Part shown: piece after piece, positions 12,206-22,854 of the stretch
How the letters are laid out: every line of letters starts with the position of its first letter
Position numbering within the stretch: the stretch's first letter is position 1
Source of the DNA: Strigamia acuminata
Taxonomy: Eukaryota; Arthropoda; Chilopoda; Geophilomorpha; Linotaeniidae
DNA: 64,000 bases
Direction of reading: 5' to 3'
NCBI GenBank assembly: GCA_949358305.1
Contig: OX442320.1
Location: forward strand, 3,426,259-3,490,258
Program-made: the position numbers and the translations under genes
The notes under the pieces: model-generated
Databases searched by the model: none
What the model saw: only the letters and a program-made list of their open reading frames with translations
What the model was told of the DNA's origin: nothing

Positions 12206-12437
12206 ATGAAGTTTGCTATGTATGTCAAGATTGTCAACCTGCTCTACCTAATTACAAGAACAAATGCTGCGGTTCAGGTGAATGCAACCACCAACCAGGC
12301 ACAGAAAATTACTTCTAAAAATCTGGTGTTGAAAAATTCGACTGGATTTCTACATTTTCATCATCACTTTTATCATGGTCTTGTTGATGAAAAAAAAAAG
12401 ACGATCCAAATGGAGAGTAAAGAACGACTAACAGATG
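12206..12437 (+). CDS. Exon 1 of secreted WAP-like repeat protein (signal peptide)
   Basis: The ATG at 12206 has a good context (AGCCATGA) and opens MKFAMYVKIVNLLYLITRTN, a short basic start followed by a hydrophobic run, consistent with a signal peptide cut before about residue 22-25. About 55 more residues follow, including FHHHF and a Lys-rich stretch. I end the exon at 12437 because GATG followed by GTAAAT is a good donor, it leaves one base (phase 1), and the acceptor at 13064 takes up exactly that phase, forming an Asp codon. Without splicing the frame would stop at about 12478, giving an isolated 90-residue peptide. The join is inferred, not observed. Confidence 0.65.
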
Positions 12438-13064
12438 GTAAATTATTTTACAATGATGATTTCACGGAGTATAATTAATTTGCTATACAATATTATCAAG
12501 ACAATTAAAAATTCATGTTTCATTTCAATTGATTCAGAATTAACGTATTTCTGCAATTAAGATGTAGCGGCTCTCGAATAAGAGCTGCGGAGATGACAAA
12601 TTCCAGGCTGTTATTCAATGAATTTCAGAATTGCGTAATTAAGTATTTCACAAAAAAAATCTGAAATTACAAACAGTAATCATATTTACTTGACTTTCCG
12701 GTAAAGTAAATATTAATTTTCAAGCAATATATTGTATATTAATGTAACGTTTGTTATGTACATAAAACAAATGCTGCATTCCTTATATTTGCTAATGGTT
12801 GCTGACAGCTGCGATTTGGAATAATTGCTGAAATACGATAGTGATTTCTCATTGTCTAATTACAATTTGGAGCAAAATTAACACTTTCCAAGCAGCACAA
12901 ATGTGGATACTGAGACATCACTCCGATGTAGAAAGTCAATCTAAAATCAATACAGAAATTCTGTATACCGGTACACAAGTTTTTTTTTAGATTTACATAG
13001 CATTGTATTGCTTGGGTCAGTGAACTAAAATTTCTTGAAAATAAATTGATTTTTGTTTATCCAG
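12438..13064 (+). other. Intron of the WAP-like gene
   Basis: 627 bases from GTAAAT to TTTTTGTTTATCCAG, a good donor and acceptor in matching phase. It contains AT-rich filler and a short palindromic tract (12568-12592, CTCTCGAATAAGAG) resembling termini of the MITE at 9691. Confidence 0.6.
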
Positions 13065-15496
13065 ATAAACATTTCAAAGACGCTCTTGTGAAGGACAGAG
13101 AGAAGAAGAAAATGAAGGAATTGATACAAATTACATGTCCTGCTTTGAAAAATCCGTTAAGCGTATGCCAGAACTGCTCATCCAATGCTGATTGCTCATC
13201 AAGTTTAATATGTTGTGACTCATTTGGCAAGAAATGCTGTATAGCACCTGTTGAAAAATCAGTGAAGCAAACTGATGTTGGAGAGTTGCCTGACGACTCG
13301 GTTTGTCCTGTGTTGAATGTGTTTGTGTCACGTTGTAAGAAATGCGAGTCAGACTCGGACTGTTACCACAAAAAGTGTTGCCCTACACTCGATCACAGTT
13401 GCTGTATTTATGGTACTGTCAATGGAACAGTTTTATTTATTAAAAAACACTCCAAAAAGGAAATTAAAAATCAAAACAATACAGAAAACTCTGCAAATAA
13501 AACCAAAAATCATAAAATTTCCACAAAATCGGATGTTGAAAGTACCACTGTAAGAAGTTCAGACTCAACAACGTCTGGTAATGTCTGTCCAAGTGTAGAT
13601 AAAATATCAACCAAAGAATGCACAAAATGCACGTCAGATCGTGATTGTAATAAGCCTAAATCATGTTGTCCAGCACTTGATCGCAAATGCTGCGTGCACA
13701 GTGCGAATAAATCCGGTGATACTGCAACGTCAAAGACTGTAGGAACTCTCACTACGCCGTCGAAAAATGCCGCTGTAGAATCAACAACCGATAGAACTAC
13801 CAACAATAAATTGACAACTTCTGCTTCAAATAACGAGCTTCAAGCAACAACTGCAAAATCAGCTAATAATACCAAAAACTCTACAATGACTGATCCGAAA
13901 TCACCGAATAATATCCATGGCTCTACAGTAACTGATCCGAAATCACCGAATAATATCCATGGCTCTACAGTAACTGATCCGAAATCACCGAATAATATCC
14001 ATGGCTCTACAATAACTGATCCGAAATCACCGAATAATATCCATGGCTCTACAGTAACTGATCCGAAATCACCGAATAATATCCATGGCTCTACAGTAAC
14101 TGATCCAAAATCACCGAATAATATCCATGGCTCTACAGTAACTGATTCGAAATCACCGAATAATATCCATGGCTCTACAGTAACTGATCCGAAATCACCG
14201 AATAATATCAATGGCGCGACATTAACTGATCCGAAATCACCGAATAATATCCATGGCTCTACAGTAACTGATCCAAAATCACCGAATAATATCCATGGCT
14301 CTACAGTAACTGATCCGAAATCACCGAATAATATCCATGGCTCTACAGTAACTGATCCGAAATCACCGAATAATATCCATGGCTCTACAGTAACTGATCC
14401 GAAATCACCGAATAATATCCATGGCTCTACAGTAACTGATCCGAAATCACCGAATAATATCCATGGCTCTACAGTAACTGATCCGAAATCACCGAATAAT
14501 ATCCATGGCTCTACAGTAACTGATCCGAAATCACCGAATAATATCCATGGCTCTACAGTAACTGATCCGAAATCACCGAATAATATCCATGGCTCTACAG
14601 TAACTGATCCGAAATCACCGAATAATATTCATGGCTCTACAGTAACTGATCCAAAATCACCGAATAATATCCATGGCTCTACAGTAACTGATCCGAAATC
14701 ACCGAATAATATCCATGGCTCTACAGTAACTGATCCGAAATCACCGAATAATATCCATGGCTCTACAGTAACTGATCCGAAATCACCGAATAATATCCAT
14801 GGCTCTACAGTAACTGATCCGAAATCACCGAATAATATCCATGGCTCTACAGTAACTGATCCGAAATCACCGAATAATATCCATGGCTCTACAGTAACTG
14901 ATCCGAAATCACCGAATAATATCCATGGCTCTACAGTAACTGATCCGAAATCACCGAATAATATCCATGGCTCTACAGTAACTGATCCGAAATCACCGAA
15001 TAATATCCATGGCTCTGCAGTAACTGATCCGAAATCACCGAATAATATCCATGGCTCTACAGTAACTGATCCGAAATCACCGAATAATATCCATGGCTCT
15101 ACAGTAACTGATTCGAAATTACCGAATAATATCCATGGCTCTGCAGTAACTGATCCGAAATCACCGAATAATATCAATGGCGCGACATTAACTGATCCGA
15201 AATCACCGAATAATATCCATGGCTCTACAGTAACTGATCCGAAATCACCGAATAATATCAGTGGCGCGACAATAACTGATCCGAAATCACCGAATAATAT
15301 TAATGGCTCTCCAACAATTGATACGAAATCACCGAATAATATCAATGGCTCTACAATAACTGATCCCACTAAATCAAATACTTCAAATACTATTAAACTC
15401 AGTACTGTAGATAGAAGCTCTGAAACAACCACTGCTCGTACAAACACGAAAACCAATACTGCTTCAACAGTTTATTTAAGGACAACTATTCAATGA
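13065..15496 (+). CDS. Exon 2: three WAP-like cysteine modules plus 14-residue tandem repeats
   Basis: Three eight-cysteine modules occur in a row at about 13135-13250, 13300-13415 and 13585-13700: C-P-x(9-10)-C-x2-C-x(2)-S-D/N-x-D-C-x(4-5)-C-C-x(5-6)-C-C. The CP start, the D-x-x-C before the central CC pair and eight cysteines match whey-acidic-protein four-disulfide cores, but the last two cysteines are adjacent and the second and third only two residues apart, so this is a variant. WAP domains often inhibit proteases or kill bacteria; no such activity can be read here. A Ser/Thr-rich linker is followed by about 35 copies of TDPKSPNNIHGSTV and a Thr-rich tail ending at TGA 15494-15496. The product is probably secreted, with cysteine heads on a long hydrophilic, possibly O-glycosylated stalk. 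An upstream ATG at 13046 would lie in the intron. Confidence 0.75.
13886..15366 (+). repeat. 42-base coding minisatellite, about 35 copies
   Basis: The unit ACTGATCCGAAATCACCGAA...CCATGGCTCTACAGTA encodes 14 residues. Most copies are identical even at silent sites, which points to recent homogenisation. Variants (AATGGCGCGACA, GCAGTA, TTCGAAA) cluster at both ends, as expected for unequal exchange in the middle. The antisense frame is also open (ILFGDFGSVTVEPW) but is an echo of the repeat. Confidence 0.95.
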
Positions 15497-15502
15497 AATA
15501 AA
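15497..15502 (+). terminator. AATAAA polyadenylation signal
   Basis: AATAAA begins immediately after the TGA of the WAP-like gene, so the 3-prime untranslated region would be very short. A second one-base variant, ATTAAA, is not seen nearby. Confidence 0.55.
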
Positions 15503-15666
15503 GTCCTACAAAACTTGGTACTGGTAAACTTGTTGTATGTATTTAATCCCAAATTTATTCTAATGTAATGTTGATGATGGCAAATTCAAACTCCACTCTT
15601 CTTTCTGCTCTCATCTCAGACGAAATGTAATAAAAATTGTAATTATTTAGTGCAAAAAATCATTCG

Positions 15667-16064
15667 TATACTCCAAACTGATACAACGATGTCCTAACTC
15701 CAATTGGTTGAGCCGTATCACTGGTGTAGTGTCACAAAAAAGTAGCCCATAACACAAGAATTATTATCAAACTTGGCAAAACAACCATTAAAAAAATTAA
15801 ACCTTTGTTTACCTGCCAAAAGCAACCAACAAACTATGCGAACATTGTTTGATTGATTAAAAGGGGAAAAAGCGTATTTTAGCAAATGAAATAAATATTT
15901 TATTACCAAATAAATAAAATCCATCATTCTAATTACTTTTAACACTGAAATTCATTGAAAATAAACAAAACTACTTCTCCGCGTAGTAGAGCACAGCCCA
16001 CAGTTAGGCGTAATTCGGCTCAACCAATAGGAGTTAGGACAACGTTGTACCGGTTTGGAGTATA
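15667..16064. mobile_element. MITE with about 50 bp terminal repeats, TA duplication
   Basis: TACTCCAAACTGATACAACG at the left matches TACTCCAAACCGGTACAACG (reverse complement of the right end), and the pairing continues through GTCCTAACTCC.ATTGGTTGAGCCG for about 50 bases. TA flanks both ends. The TACTCC start and TA target fit the Tc1/mariner (Stowaway-like) group. The interior is non-coding. It lies just downstream of the WAP-like gene. Confidence 0.8.
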
Positions 16065-16767
16065 GTGTCCGTATGTAATCTTTACCAACCTACAGCCACT
16101 AACAACTAACGTAACCTATGTAGTGGTACGAAATGGGTATTAGAGAAACACGCAGATGATATGATATAAACTTGTTGGTCAATGTAACGCACAATATGAA
16201 ATCAGAGTATTTTAGAAAATCGACAGCCATTTTATTCCAGAGTGCATGCAACCAAGATTTGGAAGACATGTGACCAAGCCTGGGTTAAAGATTACAAAAA
16301 TCATCAAACACATGATCACATATTTGATCAATCATGTGATGTGAATCAATGTATATATTTGCATATTAATATAAACCATAAACATACTGTAATTATTAAT
16401 CCTCAGAAGGACAACCCTATATCTATTTGGGGACAACACTCTTCCTGAATAGGCAAATTTTTTTTTGCTTTACTAAAATTATCTAAAAATTTCTGACTTT
16501 GTTCCCACAACAATAAAGTTTGTTTCAAAAAAAATTTGGAGTGTTCTGTACGTTATTTATTTATTTATTCATCTTTGAAAATTCTGCCCCTTAGAAATCC
16601 CATCTTAAAATTAAGTTGGCTTCTCCTAATCTTATAAAAGCACTTCTACTTAGTGCTTCCAATTTTTACCAGCAAACACCGTATGGCGCTAGTATTCCAA
16701 CACTCGTGATTATGTTATGATTACGGTTCCATTTCTGGCTAAAATATACATTTAAAATTAAAGTTTT
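16065..16767. other. Non-coding; one 8 bp hairpin
   Basis: CACATGAT at about 16308 pairs with ATCATGTG about 22 bases later. Otherwise AT-rich sequence with no supported gene. Confidence 0.4.
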
Positions 16768-16885
16768 TAGGATAAATTAAACTTTTTTAGGATAAATCAA
16801 ACTTTTTTAGGATAAACTAAACTTTTTTAGGATAAACTAAACTTTTTTCGGATAAATTAAACTTTTTTAGGATAAATTAAACCTT
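16768..16885. repeat. Short tandem repeat, about 22 bp unit, 5-6 copies
   Basis: Units of AAACTTTTTTAGGATAAATT with single-base variation (AAATC, AACTA). Confidence 0.9.
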
Positions 16886-17206
16886 TTCACTTAAAATGTG
16901 AGTAAATGTTAAATAGTTTTTAAATAAAAGGGCCACTACCACAATTCGTCGGTTGAATAGTAAAAAAGGAAATGCCTATTCACAACACAAAGCTAGTTAA
17001 TCCAGGAACTAAGCAGATAAGAATTTTGAATTTAAATTTGAATCTTTTTTTATCCGTATACAAGTCGAACCTCGCTATTGCGAACACCATTATTAGGAAT
17101 GTTAATATCGGCGTAGGTATCGGTATCGGCCGATATTCAGTTGCCGATTATCGGTATCAGCGATACTGCAAAATATCGATTTCGGTCAAAGTCTAATTTT
17201 CATGTA

Positions 17207-17834
17207 AAGGGTGTCCCAAAAATAACGCAAGATTTGAATTCGCCACCACTTGTGCAGTAAATTGTTTGCAACCCTGAAACAACAACAAATTGACAGCTAA
17301 GAGTTTAGGGTTAGGTTTAGGTTTAGTGAAAATGGAGTGCTACACGATAAAACAACGTGTTTATGGTTGGTAAACATGGAGCATTACTCGATACAACAAC
17401 GTTTAACAATTCAATTACTGCAAGAGACATTTCCTGGTCGTGTACTCTTTCCTTTCGGTGATCAGAATTGTAATGCACGGATGGTTGTGGGCTTGTTGAC
17501 ATAGACCTTTGAATTCAAATAACCCCATAAAAAGAAATCTAATGGTGTTAAATCACACAATCTAGGGGGCCAATTCTGATCACCGAAACGAGAGAGTACA
17601 CGACCAGGAAATGTCTCTTGCAGTAATTGAATTGTTACACGTTGTTGTATTGAGTAATGCTCCATGTTTACCAACCCTAAACACGTTGTTGTATCGTGTA
17701 ACACTCCATTTTCACTAACCCTAAACCTAACCCTAAACTCTTAGCTGTCAATTTGTTGTTGTTTCAGGGTTGCCAACAATTTACTGCACAAATGGCGGCA
17801 AATTCAAATCTTGCGTTATTTTTGGGACACCCTT
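17207..17834. mobile_element. Mariner-derived foldback element with about 260 bp arms
   Basis: The left arm from AAGGGTGTCCCAAAAATAAC (17207 to about 17468) is mirrored by the right arm (about 17573-17834), leaving a spacer near 105 bases; TA flanks both ends. A transcript would fold into a long double strand. The arms hold the start of a transposase-like ORF (MEHYSIQQRVTI) and the spacer side holds its end, read on the minus strand. The structure is what internal deletion plus inversion of a mariner/IS630-type element would leave. Confidence 0.85.
17462..17704 (-). pseudogene. Internally deleted mariner/IS630-type transposase remnant
   Basis: The 80-codon frame joins an N-terminal piece (MEHYSIQQRVTIQLLQETFP) to a C-terminal piece with NWPPRLCDLTPLDFFLWGYL and SKVYVNKPTTIRAL. 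PLDFFLWGYLKSKVY-like text is a familiar end of transposases of this group in insects. The catalytic aspartates are missing, so it cannot be active. The frame falls across the foldback spacer and right arm. Confidence 0.75.
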
Positions 17835-18329
17835 TATTTCTTCACATTCTGCCATACATGAAAAAATGTCAGAATATTCCGACATACACGAAGCAACGTC
17901 AGAAATTTCAGAATCATCTTTGCTATAATTTTCCAAATTTTTGTAAATTGCATTTCTTATACTCCGTATTTGATATGTTTTTCTTGTTATAACGAACTAA
18001 TTATTTAAAAAGAACTAATTTGTTGTTAAGAACTCTTGATATTAAGAACGAATTTTGTTCCCCAACCTGTTCGTAATAGAGAGGTTCGATCTGTATTTAT
18101 AAAATTGTTGATATTTTTATTTAATACCGAATTATTTTATTCAGAGTCATGTATGTGGCCATCTAATATGACCAAATAGACGTTTGAGATATTAAACTAC
18201 GGGAATCATTTATTTCATCATATTTTAGACATAAAAATTACAAAACTAGCATCGTATAGTTTTGAGTTAGGCACTTCATTGTGATAATCAATTACTGACT
18301 TTTAAGCATCTCTGTGCTATTAATAAATT

Positions 18330-18495
18330 AATAATGTATCCATTATTATACATCCTGAAACACAGTAATGAAATTCAGTCATAAATTTGAAATTAATTTC
18401 TCTACCTAACATATTTGACTTCTAAATTGGTCGTGACCTCATTTGACAATGATGTTGGTCACGTTCCAATATCAGAATTCAACAACAAAGTTTTT
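18330..18495. mobile_element. Partial or diverged copy of the GTTGAATTCTGA MITE family
   Basis: ACGTTCCAATATCAGAATTC AACA (about 18468-18492) is the reverse complement of the left terminus at 9360, and the opposite side carries the ATCCATTATTATACATCCTGAAA string also found near 9520-9575. Inverted relative to the 9.4 kb copy. It ends about 50 bases before the candidate exon at 18548. Confidence 0.45.
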
Positions 18496-18547
18496 TTCTG
18501 TTATTGCTATCATCGTATTCTACATAACTGTTTATTTGAGCACACAG

Positions 18548-18575
18548 GCGACTGCTAAAAAAGAAATCAAAAAAG
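18548..18575 (+). CDS. Candidate 28-base exon upstream of mucin-type exons
   Basis: ATTTGAGCACACAG is followed by GCG ACT GCT AAA AAA GAA ATC AAA AAA G and then GTGAGATAAATGGTT. The donor flank is nearly the same as that of the large exons (GTGAGATAAATAGTT), which suggests common origin. Read from phase 0 it gives ATAKKEIKK and leaves phase 1, which fits the next phase-1 exons; other phases hit a stop. No signal-peptide exon is identified upstream. The short length makes this tentative. Confidence 0.35.
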
Positions 18576-18722
18576 GTGAGATAAATGGTTACTACCAAAA
18601 ATCATAGAAAATATCCAAATAGTTAGGCAAAAATTATTTGACAGTTATTTTTTTTTAATGTTGACAATATGCAAGAGGGATCACATTCTTTAGATAGAAA
18701 TTCATGGAAAACATATGTTAGC

Positions 18723-18885
18723 CGGGGCGTACATCTAGCGCAACACAATTTACTGCGACAACAATGTACCGCGACAAGCCGGCTCTTCTTAGGAATTAAA
18801 CCTAAAATATATGTAGTCGCAGTTTCCAAAGTCGCGGTAGATTCGTGTCGCGGTAAGATTTTTTCGCACTAGATGACTTGCCCCG
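18723..18885. mobile_element. 163 bp MITE with 7-base target duplication
   Basis: CGGGGCGTACATCTAGCGCA at the left mirrors CGGGGCAAGTCATCTAGTGC (reverse complement of the right end), with further pairing through TACCGCGAC motifs over about 60 bases. TGTTAGC is duplicated exactly at 18716-18722 and 18886-18892. A hAT-like origin is possible (those make 8-base duplications), but the superfamily is not certain. Confidence 0.85.
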
Positions 18886-19559
18886 TGTTAGCAAACAAGC
18901 TTGGGCTCTAGAAATTTTTATTGAAAATTTTTTTTCTATAGTTTCTTAAAGTAAATTAGAAAAATGTTGCAAGTATGAACTGCTGGTAATTTTAGTGCAC
19001 CATTACAACTGCCACGTACAGCCTTGCACATAAAAATAGTCCCAGTCCAACTTGAAGCTCATCTACAGAATGAGTGTTTTCGGCTGTATCCACCAGGTAG
19101 TGCAAAAACTCACTGATAAGTTGTGACAAATTGACGTTTCAATGATGTCACTTAATCACCTCCACATCATGGGTTAGATGATAGTGTGACATCATTTAAA
19201 TTAATGAGAAGTTCATGTTTTTGCCACTAGTTGGCAGATCTTTCTGTTTAACTAAAGGGTTAGTGAAGTTTGTAATAACTTACATTCAGACTCAAAAGTG
19301 AAGAGACTAAAAAACAAAACCAAAACTTCTTAAAAACAGCGTGGCTTCAAATAGGCGTCGGAAGGTCCGAGCTGGAAAAAATTTTAAACGCCCCGGTGTT
19401 TATTTGAGGCACTATGGTAGCTCCTTAGTTAGAAAGATCTCGCAACTTGTAATAAAAATATGTACATCTGTGAGTGGCAGTCGGACCCCTCATGACCAGG
19501 GTAGGACCATGTGGCATTTGGACACCATTCACGATGTAAAACAAACACAATACTAGTAT
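18886..19559. other. Non-coding; nothing recognised
   Basis: No supported coding region. Short, weak inverted repeats around 19125-19200 (TGACATCA-type) only. Confidence 0.4.
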
Positions 19560-20630
19560 ACTAGAACACACAGTTTAGGATTGATAAGTCTTTATTACCA
19601 TGGTTGTCTAGAGGTTCACCGTGTCATTGCCTTGGTTGTTGGGTTGTCCTTCAGCAACCCAACTCAGACCAACCGCTGAACCAACAGCGAGTTCGGTTAA
19701 ACATAGCCATGCCATGCTTTGCAGCACGGTCCAATGTGTTGCTTCAAGTCCCTTCAGACTTAAGGGCGACCTCGCCAGTTATTGCTACTGCGATCGCAGG
19801 ATCGCTCTTCATATTATTACATGGGTTCTGCGCTCTGTGCTCAGCTCACGTAATAGGGATTTAAGGAAGGTTTGAAAGGAATGACTCAGATGGTTTTGGT
19901 TTAAATTTAAATTAAATTTATTCAAAGGTCAGACATTTTTGATTGGAAATGTCTGCAATCAATCAATCAATCAATCAAATGTTTTACAAATAGACAAAGA
20001 CAGACTGTATTAAGTGCCATCTGGAGTTATCTAAACTATATGAATTAAATGACTTTACAAATCTTAAACGTACTATTAAATAAATAATAAAGTAATCAAA
20101 TGAATAAGTGCATTTTCATGAATCAAACACAAATAAATTATAAACCTTATGTGACCAAAATTCTGTGTTAACTAACGTAAAAGGAATCATCAGCCAAGCC
20201 ATTAACTGGCTGACATCAGATCCTTGTCAATGTTAAAGCAAGAGATCATTCAGGCTTGAAGCTCTGGAGTGAACTGACTAAACTGGGTAGTGATTTCTAA
20301 TAAGATATCTCTTACCCTGGTTTAGAAGTTAGCAAGTGAATGACCTTGAAAATGGCCTTCAAGGTAAAATTTGATCACATCATTGGAATGATCTCGCCCA
20401 ACTTTCTATACAATCGCTTCATCAAAGTTGGCCTAGATGCACTTGCTCAAGAAATATTTGAGGGGATCAGACTTTTGGTCCACCCTGTATAAATTGGTCA
20501 CACATTATTAATTAATTCTATGTTTTATTTCAGATAGTGTATTGCATTTAATGTTTAGTTTATAAGTTAATGTAAAGCCATTTAATGTAACTCCAGACAG
20601 TTAAACAGTCTGATTTGATTTAAAAGATAA
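19560..20630. other. Second hairpin-dense stretch
   Basis: Clear stem-loops: 19638-19663 (GTTGGGTTG stem, 9 bp), 19931-19956 (CAGACATTT, 9 bp), 20191-20212 (CAGCCA), 20343-20365 (ACCTTGAA, 8 bp) and 20398-20431 (CCAACTTT, 8 bp), with weaker ones near 19745-19770 and 20594-20612. A (TCAA)n run covers about 19956-19979. The style matches the 5.8-7.25 kb array though the sequences differ. No credible protein. Confidence 0.4.
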
Positions 20631-21258
20631 AAACAATTAATAGAATTTTTTGCATTTAAAATCTAAAACCTGAGTCAGTCTCTCTTATTCTTTTCTCAAA
20701 GCACATTACATGAGTTAAATCCTAGGGACATAAAACCACGTAATAATATCAGAGGATACCGACACCTGTGCTTATATAACGTAAATTTAAGGTATCTGTT
20801 ATCATAATTTTACCAAAGCAAAAGTTATAAATGAAATTTACATGTATTTGATTACAACATCTTGTTGAATACCGTTTAATGGGTTAGTGTTTTATTTAGA
20901 TTTTTCTGAAAACATTTAAAAAATGAGATTAAACTTATCAGTGAACAAAAAAAAAATAATAGAAAGTATCGAATTTACAAGTAATCCTCGTATACAAATA
21001 TGGGTAATCCGTGTATACGAGTAGCAAAATCATTTAAATTTTCTGACCAATTACTTTTTTTTAAAAAAAAGGAATTTTATTCCCAAATTTCCTCTTTTGC
21101 CAATAAGTATAAAATACAAACGATTCGCTACTCGAATAGAAGGATTCCCATCCTGTACACACAAATAAACTTCATTGACTTGGTCGAAATATTCAAACAT
21201 AAAACTATGGTGTTCCATGGTGTTGTGTTTTAATTCAACATCTTGGTGTTATTTACAG
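20631..21258. other. Non-coding, presumed intron
   Basis: AT-rich sequence leading into the acceptor at 21258 (TTGGTGTTATTTACAG). Nothing else recognised. Confidence 0.4.
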
Positions 21259-21336
21259 CTGGATTGGACACTACTACAATTTTCCCCACAAATCAAACTA
21301 CAATTTCTCCAATTCCAGATGAAAACATCATCGAAG
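21259..21336 (+). CDS. Candidate short paralogue of the mucin exons (78 bases, phase 1-1)
   Basis: Acceptor TTATTTACAG, then 78 bases, then donor GAAG/GTGAGATAAAC. Read in phase 1 (upstream G plus CT) it gives a Thr-rich peptide ending SPIPDENIIE. The three giant exons end TSTPIPDENIIE before the same donor, so this looks like the same exon type before repeat expansion, or after loss of its array. Length is a multiple of three and the phases are symmetric, so it can be included or skipped without a frameshift. It shares the donor-side intron words GTGAGATAAA and TGTGATTAA with the large exons. Confidence 0.55.
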
Positions 21337-21871
21337 GTGAGATAAACATTTAAGTTATGTGATTAAGAGTTGCACATCAATAGTAGTCGCCAGGATTGGT
21401 TTTACGGGCATCAGATCAAAGATGTGCACTCAGACGGACCCCACCCACACTTTCGAATTTCTAAGTAACTTTGATGACTTTTTGACAAAAATATTCTTTT
21501 GGGGTTTAAATATCCGAAAGCACCTTGAGATCTCCCAAACCACTTGCTGGTCCTGTGACTATCACTAGATGCATTCAAAAATAATAATATCAATTGTAGT
21601 TTAAGTGTATTTTAAGTTTTAAAATGGATTATATTATTTGTACACTATTTTTCTTTATTTTTTACACTAAAAACCCCTGACTTTTACACTAAATTTTTTA
21701 ATGTCACCATTATTTTCACTTATTTCTACACAAGATAAATTCATACACATCAAGGACTGGTTTAGGTTAGGTTAGGTTAGGTTAGGTAGAAAAACAAAGG
21801 CGGAGTTGTAAAAAAAATTTTTTTTTGTGTAAAAATAAAGGAAAATAGTGTACAAATAAATGGAACCCCAA
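21337..21871. other. Presumed intron; contains TTAGG repeats
   Basis: It starts GTGAGATAAACATTTAAGTT. Apart from the telomere-like run at 21761-21787 I see no feature. Confidence 0.4.
21761..21787 (+). repeat. (TTAGG)5 telomere-type repeat
   Basis: TTTAGGTTAGGTTAGGTTAG and on to GGTTAGG. TTAGG is the telomere unit of most arthropods. Interstitial runs this short may come from break repair or chance, but the motif supports an arthropod host. Confidence 0.8.
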
Positions 21872-22854
21872 ATTAATTTCTAACGCTCAAATTAATCGTG
21901 ACAAATTATTATTATTATAGATAAAATAAAGTTTCAAATTATTAGGCAATAATTTGTTAGGAAATAATTTGTTAGCAGGGAGATTTTCACGATCTATGTT
22001 TTGTAAAGTTTAAGATAATTTTTTCTGCACCATTAGAACATGATATTCAGTCTAGCAGGACTAGTTTTAAACATGCTTACAATACATCCAGTACTGCATT
22101 TCTGGTTATAAATATCTATTCGCCATTGTTGCATGTTGGTAATCCTAAATGACATGAAAGACATCGAATTACAGTGGTGACAGCACTTGGCCAACATGGC
22201 CGCCAACTTTTATTCTAAGAAGTGAATGCAGAAAACTCATACAGAACAAATCATGTACTTATATACAAATAAGAAATCATATTTGGTTCCTGATGCAAAT
22301 GAACAACATAAAGCATAAATCCATAAATCATATACAGTGACATTCGGGCCAATCATGAATACTCTACACAATAAGATGTTTCATCGAAACAAACAAAAGC
22401 AATTGCATCACAGTAGTGTTTGTAAAGCACAAGACAGCAAAATACGCACAGCGGCATATAAACGCACTAATAATCTGAGGACCGCTGAAACGCGTAAGTG
22501 AACCGCTTGCAAATCACAGAACACGAGCACACTAAACCGTAAATGTACGCCTAGGTAATATACAACTCGAAGCCGATCAAACATTAACAATATCTTCGGA
22601 TCGAATCGGTTAGTCGTTTAGTCGAACATCGCGACGAAACGGTCATTTTATCGACGCGCCGTTTAGTCGACAAACGGCCTGTCGACTAGGCAAGTGCTGG
22701 GTCGCTTAGTCGACCCATATGACGAGTACGTTTCGTCGATGTAACGTTTAGTTGACAAACGTTTCGTCGCCGTTACGTTTAGTCGACAAACAACAAATAT
22801 AAATATAAATATAAATGGCGGCCGATTTAGTTCGTTTTCTGTTGCAATGGACAT
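21872..22854. repeat. Duplicated block X (matches 47819-48797)
   Basis: It begins AATTAATTTCTAACGCTCAA and ends GTTGCAATGGACAT. The block at 47819 follows it base for base with scattered substitutions and small indels over almost 1 kb. Its first about 30 bases are the end of the TGTCA...TGACA LTR that is complete at 47285-47848. The duplicated unit therefore spans intron plus LTR end and brackets the three mucin exons. Confidence 0.85.

Larger units (their letters stand above)
17061..18093. mobile_element. Tigger/pogo-like element carrying a nested foldback
   Basis: The left end CAAGTCGAACCTCGCTATTG and the right end (reverse complement) CAGATCGAACCTCTCTATTA agree, and TA flanks both sides (17059-17060, 18094-18095). 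It is the same broad terminus type as the element at 11249 but a different family. The 17207-17834 foldback lies inside it and is therefore younger. Next to the left end, GATATCGGTATCGGCCGATA (17120-17165) is a palindromic microrepeat. Confidence 0.75.

Noticed and set aside
14629-15456. Minus-strand ORF with ILFGDFGSVTVEPW repeats
   Set aside because: Antisense of the 42-base coding minisatellite of the WAP-like gene.
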